NCBI RefSeq assembly: GCF_020179475.1
Contig: NZ_JAILXZ010000004.1
Span: 124,001 to 188,000, forward strand
Direction of reading: 5' to 3'
DNA length: 64,000 nucleotides
Source: Novosphingobium huizhouense
Lineage (GTDB): Bacteria > Pseudomonadota > Alphaproteobacteria > Sphingomonadales > Sphingomonadaceae
The position numbers and the translations under genes were made by a program. Positions 47,373 to 56,702 of this stretch are shown here, one piece after another. The stretch's first letter is position 1, and the number at the start of each line of letters is the position of its first letter. The notes under the pieces were generated by a model. The model was not told the origin of the DNA. It saw only the letters and a program-made list of their open reading frames with translations, and ran no database searches.

Positions 47373-48320
47373 ATGCATAGTCTCGAAAACAGGCGCATCT
47401 ACGTTGCGGGTCATCGCGGCATGGTCGGGTCCGCGATCGTCCGGAGGCTGGCGGACGAAAACTGTGAAGTCCTCACCTCGGAGCGGTCGACCGACTTGCG
47501 CGAACAGAGGGCAGTGGGAGACTGGTTCGCGCAAAACCGGCCCGATGTCGTCGTGCTGGCCGCCGCCAAGGTCGGCGGCATCCTCGCCAACGACACCTAT
47601 CCGGCCGAGTTCCTCTACGACAATCTGATGATCGAGGCGAATGTCATCGAGGCGGCCCGGCAGGCCGGCGTCGAACGGCTGCTTTTCCTCGGTTCTTCCT
47701 GCATCTATCCCAAGTTCGCGACCCAGCCGATCGTGGAGGATTCGCTCCTGACCGGGCCGCTCGAGCCGACCAATGAATGGTACGCGATCGCAAAGATCGC
47801 AGGAATCAAGCTTTGCCAGGCTTATCGTCGGCAGTACGGCCTTGATTACATCAGCGCCATGCCGACGAACCTGTATGGGCCGGGGGACAATTTCGATCTT
47901 TCTGGAAGCCACGTCCTGCCTGCGTTGATCCGCAAGGCGCACGAAGCGAAACTGGCGGGGCGACCTTCGGTCGAGATCTGGGGTACCGGCACCCCGCGCC
48001 GCGAATTTCTGCACGTGGACGATCTGGCAGATGCCTGCGTCTTCCTCCTCAAGACCTATTCCGGGGAGAGCCACGTCAACGTGGGCAGCGGGACCGACAT
48101 CGCCATCGCCGATCTTGCCGAACTCGTCTGCCGTGTCGTGGGTTTCGAAGGCGAGGTTACCAAGGACACGTCGAAACCCGACGGAACGCCGCGCAAGCTC
48201 ATGGACGGAGGCATGCTGGCGCGCATGGGCTGGACCGCATCGATCTCGCTCGAGGACGGTGTCGAGGGAGCGTACCGCTGGTTTCTCGAAGGACTCGAGA
48301 GCGGGGCAATCCGGGCGTGA
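47373..48320 (+). CDS. fcl: GDP-L-fucose synthase
   Basis: Fcl epimerises and reduces GDP-4-keto-6-deoxymannose to GDP-L-fucose. The 315-residue protein has the NADP site [37 protein letters not shown], the catalytic Ser region [10 protein letters not shown], and Tyr/Lys in [24 protein letters not shown] chose the ATG at 47373 because GGAG stands six bases before it; the ATG at 47361 is the alternative and adds four residues. The last four bases overlap the start of the next gene. Confidence 0.95.
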   Translation: MHSLENRRIYVAGHRGMVGSAIVRRLADENCEVLTSERSTDLREQRAVGDWFAQNRPDVVVLAAAKVGGILANDTYPAEFLYDNLMIEANVIEAARQAGVERLLFLGSSCIYPKFATQPIVEDSLLTGPLEPTNEWYAIAKIAGIKLCQAYRRQYGLDYISAMPTNLYGPGDNFDLSGSHVLPALIRKAHEAKLAGRPSVEIWGTGTPRREFLHVDDLADACVFLLKTYSGESHVNVGSGTDIAIADLAELVCRVVGFEGEVTKDTSKPDGTPRKLMDGGMLARMGWTASISLEDGVEGAYRWFLEGLESGAIRA

Positions 48321-49558
48321 CACGCGCGGCGCCGGTCCTTCTGCTCGGGATCAATTATGCGCCTGAGCCCGTAGGCACCGGTCCTTATACGGCCGGTCTT
48401 GCAGAGGCGCTCGCAGCGGCGGGGCACGAGGTCACCGTCGTTGCCGGGCACCCTTATTATCCACAATGGAAGCGTACGGACGGCTATGGCCCGTTCTGGC
48501 AACGCAGCTCGGAGAACGGGGTCGAGGTTATCCGGTGCCCACACTATGTCCCCCGGCGCCCGAGCGGGCTGCGGCGCATTGTGCACCTGGCAAGCTTTGC
48601 GGGGGCCGCGTTCGGGCCGATGGTTTCCTCGGCGCTCCGCCAACGCCCGCAAGTCGTGATCGTCGTTGCGCCAGCGCTGCTCTCGGTACCGGTCGCATGG
48701 TTCGCAGCCCGGCTGATCGGAGCCAAGCTGTGGATACATGTCCAGGATTTCGAGGTGGATGCGGCGGTCGCGACCGGGCTTGTCGGCGGAGGCGGTCCCC
48801 TGCTGCGACTGGCGCAGTGGTTCGAGCGGACGCTGCTGAGCTCGGCGGACCGCGTGTCGACCATCAGTCCACAGATGTGCGCCAGACTCGCGCTGAAAGG
48901 TGTAGCGCCAGACGCGATCGTCGAAGCGCGCAACTGGGCCAACCTGGCCTATGCCAAGCCTTCCGGGACCGGGTGCGACTATCGCGCACAGTGGGGGCTT
49001 TCCGACCGGCAGGTCGTTCTTTACTCCGGAAACATAGCCAATAAGCAGGGCATCGAAATCATCATCGAGGCAGCGCGCCTCGTCCGGCATCGGCGCGACA
49101 TCGTCTTTGTCATCTGTGGCGAGGGGCCGAATCGCGCGAACTTGGCGCGCCTTGCCGAGACGCTCGACAACGTCCAGCTTCACGATCTCCAGCCGACCGA
49201 GCGGGTCGGCGATCTGCTCGCACTGGCCTCGGTTCATCTGTTGCCGCAGATTCCCGGTGCCGCCGACCTCGTCCTGCCGAGCAAATTGGCGAATATGCTG
49301 GGATCGGGTCGTCCCGTTGTCGCGACCGCAGCGCTTGGCACCGGCATCGCGGTGGAAGTCGAGGGAGCCGGCTTGGTTACCCCCCCGGGCGATGCGCCCG
49401 CCTTGGCGGAGGCCGTCGTCTACCTGATCGATAATCCCGAGGTTGCCCGCCGGCTTGGCGATGAAGGACGGCAGCGCTCGCTCGAGCGCTGGAGCAAATC
49501 CGCTTTGCTCGATCGAATGGTCGAGGGCATTGCTCAAGCCGCTCGAACTCTCCGATAG
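48317..49558 (+). CDS. WcaI-like family 4 glycosyltransferase
   Basis: The 413-residue GT-B enzyme resembles the colanic acid fucosyltransferase Wca[28 protein letters not shown] at the N-terminus, [28 protein letters not shown], then [23 protein letters not shown] opening the second domain and [19 protein letters not shown] as the donor-binding region. A fucosyl donor would fit gmd and fcl upstream, but the sugar is inferred. It starts with GTG overlapping the fcl stop by four bases. Confidence 0.9.
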   Translation: MTRAAPVLLLGINYAPEPVGTGPYTAGLAEALAAAGHEVTVVAGHPYYPQWKRTDGYGPFWQRSSENGVEVIRCPHYVPRRPSGLRRIVHLASFAGAAFGPMVSSALRQRPQVVIVVAPALLSVPVAWFAARLIGAKLWIHVQDFEVDAAVATGLVGGGGPLLRLAQWFERTLLSSADRVSTISPQMCARLALKGVAPDAIVEARNWANLAYAKPSGTGCDYRAQWGLSDRQVVLYSGNIANKQGIEIIIEAARLVRHRRDIVFVICGEGPNRANLARLAETLDNVQLHDLQPTERVGDLLALASVHLLPQIPGAADLVLPSKLANMLGSGRPVVATAALGTGIAVEVEGAGLVTPPGDAPALAEAVVYLIDNPEVARRLGDEGRQRSLERWSKSALLDRMVEGIAQAARTLR

Positions 49559-49575
49559 CGGCAACTTTCCTACAG

Positions 49576-49592
49576 ATAACCAAATAGGTTAT
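49576..49592. promoter_or_regulatory. inverted repeat in the leader of the phage-tail-like cassette
   Basis: ATAACC (49576-49581) and GGTTAT (49587-49592) form a 6-bp inverted repeat around AAATA in an AT-rich island of an otherwise GC-rich gene run, followed by TATAAAATT-like sequence and then a near-perfect Shine-Dalgarno AGGAGGT at 49612-49618. This looks like a promoter/operator giving the two following genes their own expression. Confidence 0.4.
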
Positions 49593-49621
49593 AAAATTGA
49601 CCTCTTGCAACAGGAGGTCCC

Positions 49622-50047
49622 ATGTCCCCTTCACCCATTGCAGCCCCCGCTGGCTATGCAACGCCCAATGCGGTGGCCTATGCCGATGTCGACGGCAATG
49701 CAGCCATCGTCAGCAAGGCACAACCGCTTCCGGTTCAGCTCAAGCCTGCACCGGTCAGCCCGCTTGCCGGGACCACCACCACCAGCGTCATTGTCGGCCC
49801 CTACGTTCCCGCCGTCGATCGGCCGATCATCTTGTCGCTCAACGGCACGTGGACGGGACTGGTCAAGGTTTCCCGTTCGACCGATGGCGGCGCAACCCGG
49901 CTGCCCTTGACCCTCGCCGGTACGGCATGGGCGCAGTTCTCCGCCAATGCCTGCGAGCCGATCTGGGAGGAGCCGGAAGCCGGAGCGACGCTATATCTTG
50001 AAGTGACGATGACGTCGGGCACGCTGATCTACAGGCTTGCACAATGA
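49622..50047 (+). CDS. phage virion-like small protein (fibre or baseplate accessory type)
   Basis: The 141-residue protein starts with a flexible region rich in Ala and Pro (SPIAAPAGYATPNAVAYADV, then QPLPVQLKPAPV). It ends in a compact beta-rich domain, about residues 50-141, with PIILSLNGTWTGLVKVSRST, DGGATRLPLTLAGTAWAQF, PIWEEPEAGATLYLEVTM and a closing LIYRLAQ strand. The same composition and motifs occur in prophage structural proteins of sphingomonads as I know them. There is no signal peptide. It has the strongest ribosome binding site of the locus and overlaps the tailspike-like gene by four bases (ATGA). Confidence 0.65.
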   Translation: MSPSPIAAPAGYATPNAVAYADVDGNAAIVSKAQPLPVQLKPAPVSPLAGTTTTSVIVGPYVPAVDRPIILSLNGTWTGLVKVSRSTDGGATRLPLTLAGTAWAQFSANACEPIWEEPEAGATLYLEVTMTSGTLIYRLAQ

Positions 50048-51825
50048 GCCTCGACGCAATCGCCCGGGGCCTGGCGAACAAGGCCCAGAACGCAATCGCC
50101 GAGGGCAATCTTCCCTACGCGATGTCGTCGAACTTCGGTTCCGGCACCGTCGGGCGAAAACTCCAGGAAGTGCTCAGTGCGCGCGACTTCGGTGCGAAAG
50201 GTGACGGCAAGTCCGCATTTTCGGGCGCCATGACCGCCGGCAGTGCCGTACTTGCCGTCAGCTTGTCGGGCTTTCCCGGCGGCTTCGTCGCAAGCGACAT
50301 CGGCAAGATCGTGAGCGTGCCGGGCGCAGCGGCCGCAGGTGCCAATCTCACCACCACGATCGTGGCGGTCAACTCGACCTCGAGCGTAACCCTCGCTTCC
50401 CCTGCCGGGACCACCGTCTCGGGGAAGCAGATCACGTTCGGGACAGACGATACGAGCGCCATGCAGGCTTTCGTGACCTACCTTGCCAACAATATGCGAC
50501 AGGGCTTCGTCCCGGGCGGGACATATTGCCTGAACGGTCCGATCAACACGCCCCACAGGCAGGGTTGGGGGATCTCCGGGAACGGCCCGGAATCGACCAT
50601 TTTCAGCCAGTTCGCCGACAATGTACCGATCATCGACCTAGGCGCCGGAACGACACAGGCCGTCGATGCGGGAGGCTTTCACACCCTGCTGCTTGAGGAC
50701 TTCCGCCTGTCCTATGCGGCACCGCAGCCGGTAACCAACACCAGCGCCGCATGTCTTGCGTTTTCCTCGATGGTCTACTGGTCGACAATCCGCAGAATCA
50801 CGTTCGAGAAGGGCTACGACGGAATCAAGGTCCGCCCAACGCGCCCCGGGCCATGGGGGTCGAACTGGGATGATTTGCGCTTCCGCTCGTCGAACGGGGA
50901 GTATCTCTCAGGTTGTGCGATGGATTGGACCGGCGTGGTCCAGGGCTGCCCGAATAACCGTTGGGGTCGCATGACAATCGAGATGGGAGGCATGTCAAAG
51001 CCCGCTTTCAACCAAATCCGCGGGTATAACTGGGAAATCGATACGCTCGAATTCCTAGGAAACAAAGCACCTAACTCGGCAGGCGGGACCGGGCAGATGC
51101 TGCTAAATCTCCAGTCAGGCAGTCAGGTGAGCATCGGCTCGATCAAGCTCGAGACCTTCGACATCGGTGGTCCCGCTGGTTACTTTGCCAACAATTCCTT
51201 GATCTATGTGCCTTCGTGCATCATCAACATCCGGCATTTATCGTTCTCTGGTAATACTGCTACGAACGATGACCGATTTGCAACAACCGGGACATTGGCG
51301 ATCATCGGCGGGCCGGCAACACAAGTTATCGTCGATACCTTTGTATCTCTCACGAACCAGGCCTCGAATATCGTCTGGTCGGCAATTTCCGGCGGCGTTG
51401 TCGAGCTGGGCAATTACTACAATGGTGGTTATGCAGGCATCTTGCCGCTCACTTCGATCGGAGGGGGCACCGGTGCCGAGTTCCTGACCTATCGGCCGAA
51501 CGCGCAACGACGGCTTTCGCCGGACATCGGTGATGCGAACTACGCCATCGCGACCAACGGCGGCGCCAACGTGATCATGGCGCAGACGGCGCTTACCGCG
51601 TCGCGGACGGTCGAGATCATGGCCGACAGCAATTACCTGCACAACGGTTATACCGTCACCGTCATTTCGCGCGGCGCGGTCAACGGTGCTAATACGCTGG
51701 TAATCAAAGCGGGCGGGATCACCAAGGCTACGCTCACCGCCGACAACACCGCCGTTGAACTGACCTGGCGGCGCAATCCGACTGCGCACAACGGATGGGT
51801 CGTTACCCGGCAAGGAGCAGTCTGA
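50044..51825 (+). CDS. tailspike-like pectate-lyase-fold protein
   Basis: The 593-residue protein has an N-terminal helix-rich head (MSLDAIARGLANKAQNAIAE). The pectate lyase superfamily entry motif follows at about residues 45-58 (LSARDFGAKGDGKS), then a long right-handed beta-helix with GYDGIKVRPTRPGPWGSNWD, up to about 500. A small C-terminal domain (IMAQTALTASRTVEIMADSN, then the tail VELTWRRNPTAHNGWVV) is of the kind that caps phage tail proteins. Phage tailspikes with this fold cut capsule or O-antigen. No signal peptide is present. Placed between glycosyltransferase genes, it may cut or shape the polysaccharide made here. GC is lower than in the flanks. Confidence 0.75.
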   Translation: MSLDAIARGLANKAQNAIAEGNLPYAMSSNFGSGTVGRKLQEVLSARDFGAKGDGKSAFSGAMTAGSAVLAVSLSGFPGGFVASDIGKIVSVPGAAAAGANLTTTIVAVNSTSSVTLASPAGTTVSGKQITFGTDDTSAMQAFVTYLANNMRQGFVPGGTYCLNGPINTPHRQGWGISGNGPESTIFSQFADNVPIIDLGAGTTQAVDAGGFHTLLLEDFRLSYAAPQPVTNTSAACLAFSSMVYWSTIRRITFEKGYDGIKVRPTRPGPWGSNWDDLRFRSSNGEYLSGCAMDWTGVVQGCPNNRWGRMTIEMGGMSKPAFNQIRGYNWEIDTLEFLGNKAPNSAGGTGQMLLNLQSGSQVSIGSIKLETFDIGGPAGYFANNSLIYVPSCIINIRHLSFSGNTATNDDRFATTGTLAIIGGPATQVIVDTFVSLTNQASNIVWSAISGGVVELGNYYNGGYAGILPLTSIGGGTGAEFLTYRPNAQRRLSPDIGDANYAIATNGGANVIMAQTALTASRTVEIMADSNYLHNGYTVTVISRGAVNGANTLVIKAGGITKATLTADNTAVELTWRRNPTAHNGWVVTRQGAV

Positions 51826-51963
51826 CGACTCTGTCCAGCAACGTCGATGCAAGGGGGCGGTGCTGCAGGCGCGTCGTCCCCTTGTTGCCGGATTTTGCCG
51901 ACGGGCCGACGCCGCGACCTTTTCTGGTTGCAACGCAGCAAGGAATTGCCTTTAACGCGGCGC

Positions 51964-53193
51964 ATGACCAACCGTGGGCGCCACCCGACGATCGGCCTGA
52001 TATGGTCGCAGTTCTCGGCGTACCATGTCGACCGCCTCGAGGCGGTCGGCCGTCGCCTCGCAGGCCGCGCGCGCGTTCTTTCGGTTGAAGTCGCCTCCAA
52101 GTCGGCAACATATGCTTGGGATCCTTCCGGTGAAGTTGCCGGAACGGAAAAGATCCGGCTTTTTCCCGGCGAATCGCACGAACGGATTTCGATCTGGCGG
52201 CGGTTTCGCGCTGAGTGGACGGCGCTGCGAGCTTGCGATGTCGTTTTTGTCGGCGTCGCCTACAGCCAGCCCGACATCATTCTCCTGTCCTATGTATTGC
52301 GCGCGCTCGGAAAGCGCGTGGTCATGATGACGGCTTCCAAGTTCGACGACTTTCAGCGCAAGTCTACGCGGGAATTGTTCAAGCGACTGCTCCTCAGCCC
52401 CTATTCAGCAGCGATTGTCGGCGGTCGGCGGCAATTCGAATATGTGCGTTTCCTCGGGTTCGACGGCAGGCCGGTTCTTCCGGGCTACAACACCGTCAGC
52501 ATGGAGCGGGTCCGCCATCAGGCCGAATCCGCAGATGCGAGATCTGACGCTACGCCATTCGACGCGCGCAGCTTTGTGTTCGTGGGTCGCTTCGTCGAAA
52601 AGAAGAACATCGAGCGCATGCTCAAGGCCTATGCCAGCTACGTGCATGCCCACGGAGGACCTCATGGCGCAGGGGTGAAGCGGCTGACGATGATCGGCGA
52701 TGGCCCATTGCGTGCAGCAATCGACGCGCGATGCGCGGATCTCGGCATCGCCGAAATGGTCGATTTTCCTGGTTTCCTGCCGGCGGATCAGGTTTCAGCC
52801 CGCCTGGCGCGTTCGCTGGCGCTGGTTCTCGTCAGCGAGGAAGAGCAATGGGGCCTGGTCATCAACGAAGCGCTGGCGGTCGGCCTCCCGATCCTCGCCA
52901 GCGCCGAAGTCGGCGCCCGCGAGGCGTTGGTTCGCAATCTCGAGAACGGCATCGTGGTCGAGGCGGGCGCATTGGAGGGCATTGCGAGAGCTTTTGGGCA
53001 GATCGCTGACAATGAGGCAGCCTGGCAGGCCATGTCCTCTGCATCGCGTGCACGAAGCTGGCATGCCGATACCGAACGATTCGCCGACGCCGTGGAATTG
53101 ATGGTGTTCCCGGGATCCGAGCCGGCCGCAGCGAACCACGCGCGCTTTGCTTCGGAGATCCTGATCGATGCCTGCCGGGTCGCCTGCGTATGA
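51964..53193 (+). CDS. family 4 glycosyltransferase
   Basis: The 409-residue GT-B enzyme has an N-terminal acceptor domain (PTIGLIWSQFSAYHVDRLEAV, VVFVGVAYSQPDIILLSYVLRAL). The donor domain begins with RSFVFVGRFVEKKNIERMLKAY and carries the EX7E-like sequence SEEEQWGLVINEALAVGLPI. The acceptor and sugar are unknown. The ATG at 51964 is chosen since conservation begins about seven residues later; 138 bp separate it from the tailspike-like gene. Its stop overlaps the wzy start by four bases. Confidence 0.88.
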   Translation: MTNRGRHPTIGLIWSQFSAYHVDRLEAVGRRLAGRARVLSVEVASKSATYAWDPSGEVAGTEKIRLFPGESHERISIWRRFRAEWTALRACDVVFVGVAYSQPDIILLSYVLRALGKRVVMMTASKFDDFQRKSTRELFKRLLLSPYSAAIVGGRRQFEYVRFLGFDGRPVLPGYNTVSMERVRHQAESADARSDATPFDARSFVFVGRFVEKKNIERMLKAYASYVHAHGGPHGAGVKRLTMIGDGPLRAAIDARCADLGIAEMVDFPGFLPADQVSARLARSLALVLVSEEEQWGLVINEALAVGLPILASAEVGAREALVRNLENGIVVEAGALEGIARAFGQIADNEAAWQAMSSASRARSWHADTERFADAVELMVFPGSEPAAANHARFASEILIDACRVACV

Positions 53194-54665
53194 TTGATGC
53201 CGGCGACCTCGACAGCAGCCGGCCCCGGTCCAGGGTGGGAGCGATGATCCGTCCCCGTGCCTTGGGAGTTCCCGCTGTCCGCCATGGCCAAGGGGAGACG
53301 AGCGCCCACAGTGCCCTGCTGATCGCGTTCGTCACCGCGGTCGGTGCCTGGATGCTGGACTTTCATGCCGATCAAGGAAGTGGCGGTGCGCGCAACATCC
53401 AGGCTTTGTTTCTCGGCACCTACGGTCTTTCGACGTTCGTTTTCCTGCTGCTTGATCAGGCGGACCGGTACCGTGCTCCGGGCCTAGGGCTATTTGTCAT
53501 TTCTGGCGTGCTGTTCCTTACCGTCGGTCCAATAAGTGCTCTACTCAACGGGCAGGAATTGAGCGTTATAATCAGTGCCAGCGTGGGCACGCTGCTGTAC
53601 TTTTCGGTAAGCTACATGACCTGCCGGATCGTGATGGTAAGCGATCCTGGGCGCGTCCGCCGGGCGCTCGCAGTCCTGTGCCTTGCCTTCATTCTGTTGG
53701 GCGTTGTCGTTCTAAGGTTTAACTCAGGCTCAATCGACTTTTCGAGTACGAGGTATGAGATCCTCAGCGGCGCGACCATTCCGGCGCTGGGCTATATCGA
53801 GTGCATGATCCTGTTTGGCCTTTCGATCACCGAGGCTGCAGGTGTATTCAGCGGGACGATCCTTGTTGTCCTCTCGGTCACGCGAACGTACCTCATCAGC
53901 GCTCTCGTGCAGTTCATTGCGCTGCTTCTTGGCTGGCGCACGCTGCTGCTGCCTCGGCTTCCACTGGTCTTCGCCGTTGGCACGATTGCGGCTGCCGGAA
54001 TGGTCGTGTTCGGCGGGAGCGAACTCGATCGCTGGAGCGACCGCATATTTGCCCAGCGCACACGAAGCGGCGAGGACTACACCTACTACACGCGCAAGTC
54101 CGAGTGGGACTACATGATCGGTGCGTTCACCCGGAGCAATCGCACGATCCTCTTCGGCAACGGGATCGCGGCGCGGACGATCTGGTACAACCCGCGCGAG
54201 ATCGGTGGCGGCGTCGCGCTAGGTTCGGTCGGCTTTGGCCATGGCGAGCATATCAGCTTGCTGTTCATCGGCGGGCTGGTCGGCGGCGGACTGCTGTTGG
54301 TGCTGCAGTTCGTCCAGGCGATCCAGTCGTTCCAGTTGCTGGCGCGCCTCGCCTTGCGCCCGCGGGAGAACTCCGACCTGCTGTTCCTGGCGGGCTGGGG
54401 TGCGACAATCATCCTCGGTGCGTTCGCGGCAAATTTCTTTTCCTCGATCCTCGGCAACCGAAGTTGGGCGCTGTGGTATGGCGTCGGGACCGGATTGTTT
54501 CTCGGCGCGCGCGCGCGATACCTGCGTGCGCACGAAACGCCGTCCGGGGCCACTGCCGCGGCCCGACCGAAAGGCCGGCAATTGTCCGGCTTGCGCCAGC
54601 CGCCCGGCGTTCCGTCCGCCGTCGCCCGCCGCAGGCGTGCTCTTGCTCTCCCTCCCCGCCCATGA
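53190..54665 (+). CDS. wzy: Wzy-type O-antigen/exopolysaccharide polymerase
   Basis: The 491-residue protein has a polar N-terminus of about 40 residues and about eleven membrane helices. A large periplasmic loop after the seventh or eighth helix contains RTRSGEDYTYYTRKSEWDYMIGAF and FGNGIAARTIWYNP, then FGHGEHISLLFIGGLVGG; this is the usual polymerase layout (loop with H and R residues). Polymerases are poorly conserved, so the call rests on topology, loop and operon position. The C-terminal 55 residues are basic and proline-rich. ATGA overlaps join it to both neighbours. Confidence 0.82.
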   Translation: MIDAGDLDSSRPRSRVGAMIRPRALGVPAVRHGQGETSAHSALLIAFVTAVGAWMLDFHADQGSGGARNIQALFLGTYGLSTFVFLLLDQADRYRAPGLGLFVISGVLFLTVGPISALLNGQELSVIISASVGTLLYFSVSYMTCRIVMVSDPGRVRRALAVLCLAFILLGVVVLRFNSGSIDFSSTRYEILSGATIPALGYIECMILFGLSITEAAGVFSGTILVVLSVTRTYLISALVQFIALLLGWRTLLLPRLPLVFAVGTIAAAGMVVFGGSELDRWSDRIFAQRTRSGEDYTYYTRKSEWDYMIGAFTRSNRTILFGNGIAARTIWYNPREIGGGVALGSVGFGHGEHISLLFIGGLVGGGLLLVLQFVQAIQSFQLLARLALRPRENSDLLFLAGWGATIILGAFAANFFSSILGNRSWALWYGVGTGLFLGARARYLRAHETPSGATAAARPKGRQLSGLRQPPGVPSAVARRRRALALPPRP

Positions 54666-55780
54666 CCGGATTGCTTGCCGGTTTGCGGATCGGGCTGCTG
54701 ACGGCCTGGGCCTCGCGCGCCGGAGGGGGCGTATTCGAAGCCGTCGCGCTTCAGGCGGAAATGATCCGCGCGGCAGGCGGAGAAGCTCCGATATTTGCTC
54801 TCGACCGGGGGCATGTGGCCGAAGACACTGGTCGGTTCGCGCCCGGTAGCCTCTTTCTGTGTCGGCAACAGGGACCGGCAGCCATCGGCTTTGCCGGAGA
54901 GATGGTGGAGCGGCTGGTCGAAGCCGACCTTCACGTGCTTCATCTCCACGGGATCTGGATGTACCCCTCTTCGGCCGGCGCCGCCTGGGCCCGCCGGACC
55001 GGGCGGCCCTACATCGTGTCGCCGCACGGCATGCTCGATCCGTGGATCACGGCGCGCGGCCGGTGGAAGAAGGCCCTCGCACGAGCAGGGTACGAGCGGC
55101 GCAGTTGGCGGGCGAGCACCTTCCTCCATGCGTTGACGCAGCGTGAGGCCGAAGACATCGCCCGGGAGTCGGGCCGCACCGACAGCGTGGTCATCCCCAA
55201 TCCGGGACCCGAGCCCGCAGGCAAGGCGGTCCTCGCCATGCCCGCCGCCACCGTCGCCTATATTGGCCGGATCCATCCCAAGAAGAACCTGCTGCCTTTG
55301 GTGGCTGCGTGGAAGGTGGCGCGACTTCCGGCGGACGCGCGGCTGGTCATTGCCGGCTGGGGCGCGCAGAGCGACATCGAAGCTTTGCAGGCGGCGATCG
55401 GAGACGATCCGACCATTTCGTTCGTCGGCCCTGTCTTCGGCAAGGCAAAGGATGCCTTGATCGCGGGGGCGCGGTTCGTGGTCCTCCCCTCGTTGAGCGA
55501 GGGCCTGCCGATGGCGATCCTCGAAGCCTGGTCCGCGGCCGTGCCGACGATCATGACGTCACAATGCAACCTGCCCGAGGGTTTTGCCGCCAACGCTTCG
55601 CTCCAATGCGGTTTCGATGCGCCCGACATCGGGCGGGCGCTCGAGCGGGCCTTGCAGCTGGGTGAAGGCGAATGGGTGATCATGGCGGCTGCCGCGCAGG
55701 CGTTGTTTGCAGAACGCTTCAGCCCTGCGCGGGTCGCAGCCACCTGGGCGCGGACCTACGCATCCGTCGCCGTGCCCTAG
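54662..55780 (+). CDS. family 4 glycosyltransferase
   Basis: The 372-residue GT-B enzyme has the acceptor-domain motifs LLTAWASRAGGGVFEAVALQ, LHLHGIWMYPSS and YIVSPHGMLDPWITARGRWKK, typical of GT4 enzymes of the WcaK/HepD-like polysaccharide type. The donor domain follows with TVAYIGRIHPKKNLLPLVAAWK and LPSLSEGLPMAILEAWSAAVPTI carrying the two glutamates. It is the third glycosyltransferase of the locus. The start ATG overlaps the wzy stop. Confidence 0.9.
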   Translation: MTGLLAGLRIGLLTAWASRAGGGVFEAVALQAEMIRAAGGEAPIFALDRGHVAEDTGRFAPGSLFLCRQQGPAAIGFAGEMVERLVEADLHVLHLHGIWMYPSSAGAAWARRTGRPYIVSPHGMLDPWITARGRWKKALARAGYERRSWRASTFLHALTQREAEDIARESGRTDSVVIPNPGPEPAGKAVLAMPAATVAYIGRIHPKKNLLPLVAAWKVARLPADARLVIAGWGAQSDIEALQAAIGDDPTISFVGPVFGKAKDALIAGARFVVLPSLSEGLPMAILEAWSAAVPTIMTSQCNLPEGFAANASLQCGFDAPDIGRALERALQLGEGEWVIMAAAAQALFAERFSPARVAATWARTYASVAVP

Positions 55781-55843
55781 CGACTCGCCAGCGCTCGTGA
55801 CCAACGCCACCATCGCCTTGTTCCTAGACACCTGGAGGCCTGC

Positions 55844-56689
55844 GTGCTCCCGTTCTTGAAAGCGCTTGCCGAGCCGCGCAAGCTTCTGTTCTACGGTTCG
55901 CTCTACGCCATCTACGGCATGCGCCGGGTGACGGGGACAGGCGCGGTGATCGAAACCCGTGGGCCGGGCCACACACGCCCCAACCTGACCTGGAAGATTT
56001 TTGCCTACCTCGGCCTCAAGCCCGTGCGCGACGGCAAGGGCGCCTGCCCGGTCTACTATCATTACGACGACACCACGGTCGCGGCTTGCGAGGGCGCGAT
56101 CAACGGACGTTGCGTCGACATCAGCAAGAGCACCGTCGGTCGCGTATTCGCCGAAGTGTTCGGGTATGCCCTCGACATCGATCCGCGCGAGCACCACGGC
56201 AAGATCGTCCGCAAGAGCGAGATCAACGCTGTCCACGACGGCGAAGTCCTTGAAGGACCGATCACCATGCCGCAGCCGGGCTCGGTCTATCAGCGGCTGA
56301 TCGACAACACCACCGACGACGGCATGGTGCTCGACCTGCGCACAGGCATCGTCGGCAACGAGGTCCCTTACGTCTTCCTGAAGTATCGGCCCCGCGACAT
56401 CCGCTTCTCGAACGACAACGCCTACGTCCGCTTGGGCCAGCCCGACCTCTTCACCCCAGAGGAAAAGGCTCTCATCCTGCGATTTTGTCGCGCGATCGGG
56501 CTGGACATCGGCGAGCTGGACATCCTGCGTGATCGCGAAAGCGGGAAAATCTATATCGTCGACGTCGCCAAGACTCCCCATTCGCCCAGCGACAACTTCA
56601 TCACCCTTGGCGGATTGAAGGCCATCCGGGCCGGAGCACTCGCTTTCCGTCGGCAATTCCTTGAGGGAGGCGCGACGCTCCCGGCCTGA
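55844..56689 (+). CDS. ATP-grasp-like protein of the polysaccharide locus
   Basis: The 281-residue protein starts with GTG. Its middle and end follow the ATP-grasp scheme: GKIVRKSEINAVHDGEVLEG with the nucleotide-binding lysine, VYQRLIDNTTDDGMVLDLR and VPYVFLKYRPRDIRF, then FCRAIGLDIGELDILRD with the acidic metal ligand and IYIVDVAKTPHSP. The usual Asn of the last motif (VDVN) is replaced by Ala. Such proteins sometimes attach amino acids to sugars; here the product is unknown. It lies 63 bp after the last glycosyltransferase gene and is convergent with galU. Confidence 0.7.
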   Translation: MLPFLKALAEPRKLLFYGSLYAIYGMRRVTGTGAVIETRGPGHTRPNLTWKIFAYLGLKPVRDGKGACPVYYHYDDTTVAACEGAINGRCVDISKSTVGRVFAEVFGYALDIDPREHHGKIVRKSEINAVHDGEVLEGPITMPQPGSVYQRLIDNTTDDGMVLDLRTGIVGNEVPYVFLKYRPRDIRFSNDNAYVRLGQPDLFTPEEKALILRFCRAIGLDIGELDILRDRESGKIYIVDVAKTPHSPSDNFITLGGLKAIRAGALAFRRQFLEGGATLPA

Positions 56690-56702
56690 GCGGCTTTGTC
56701 GA

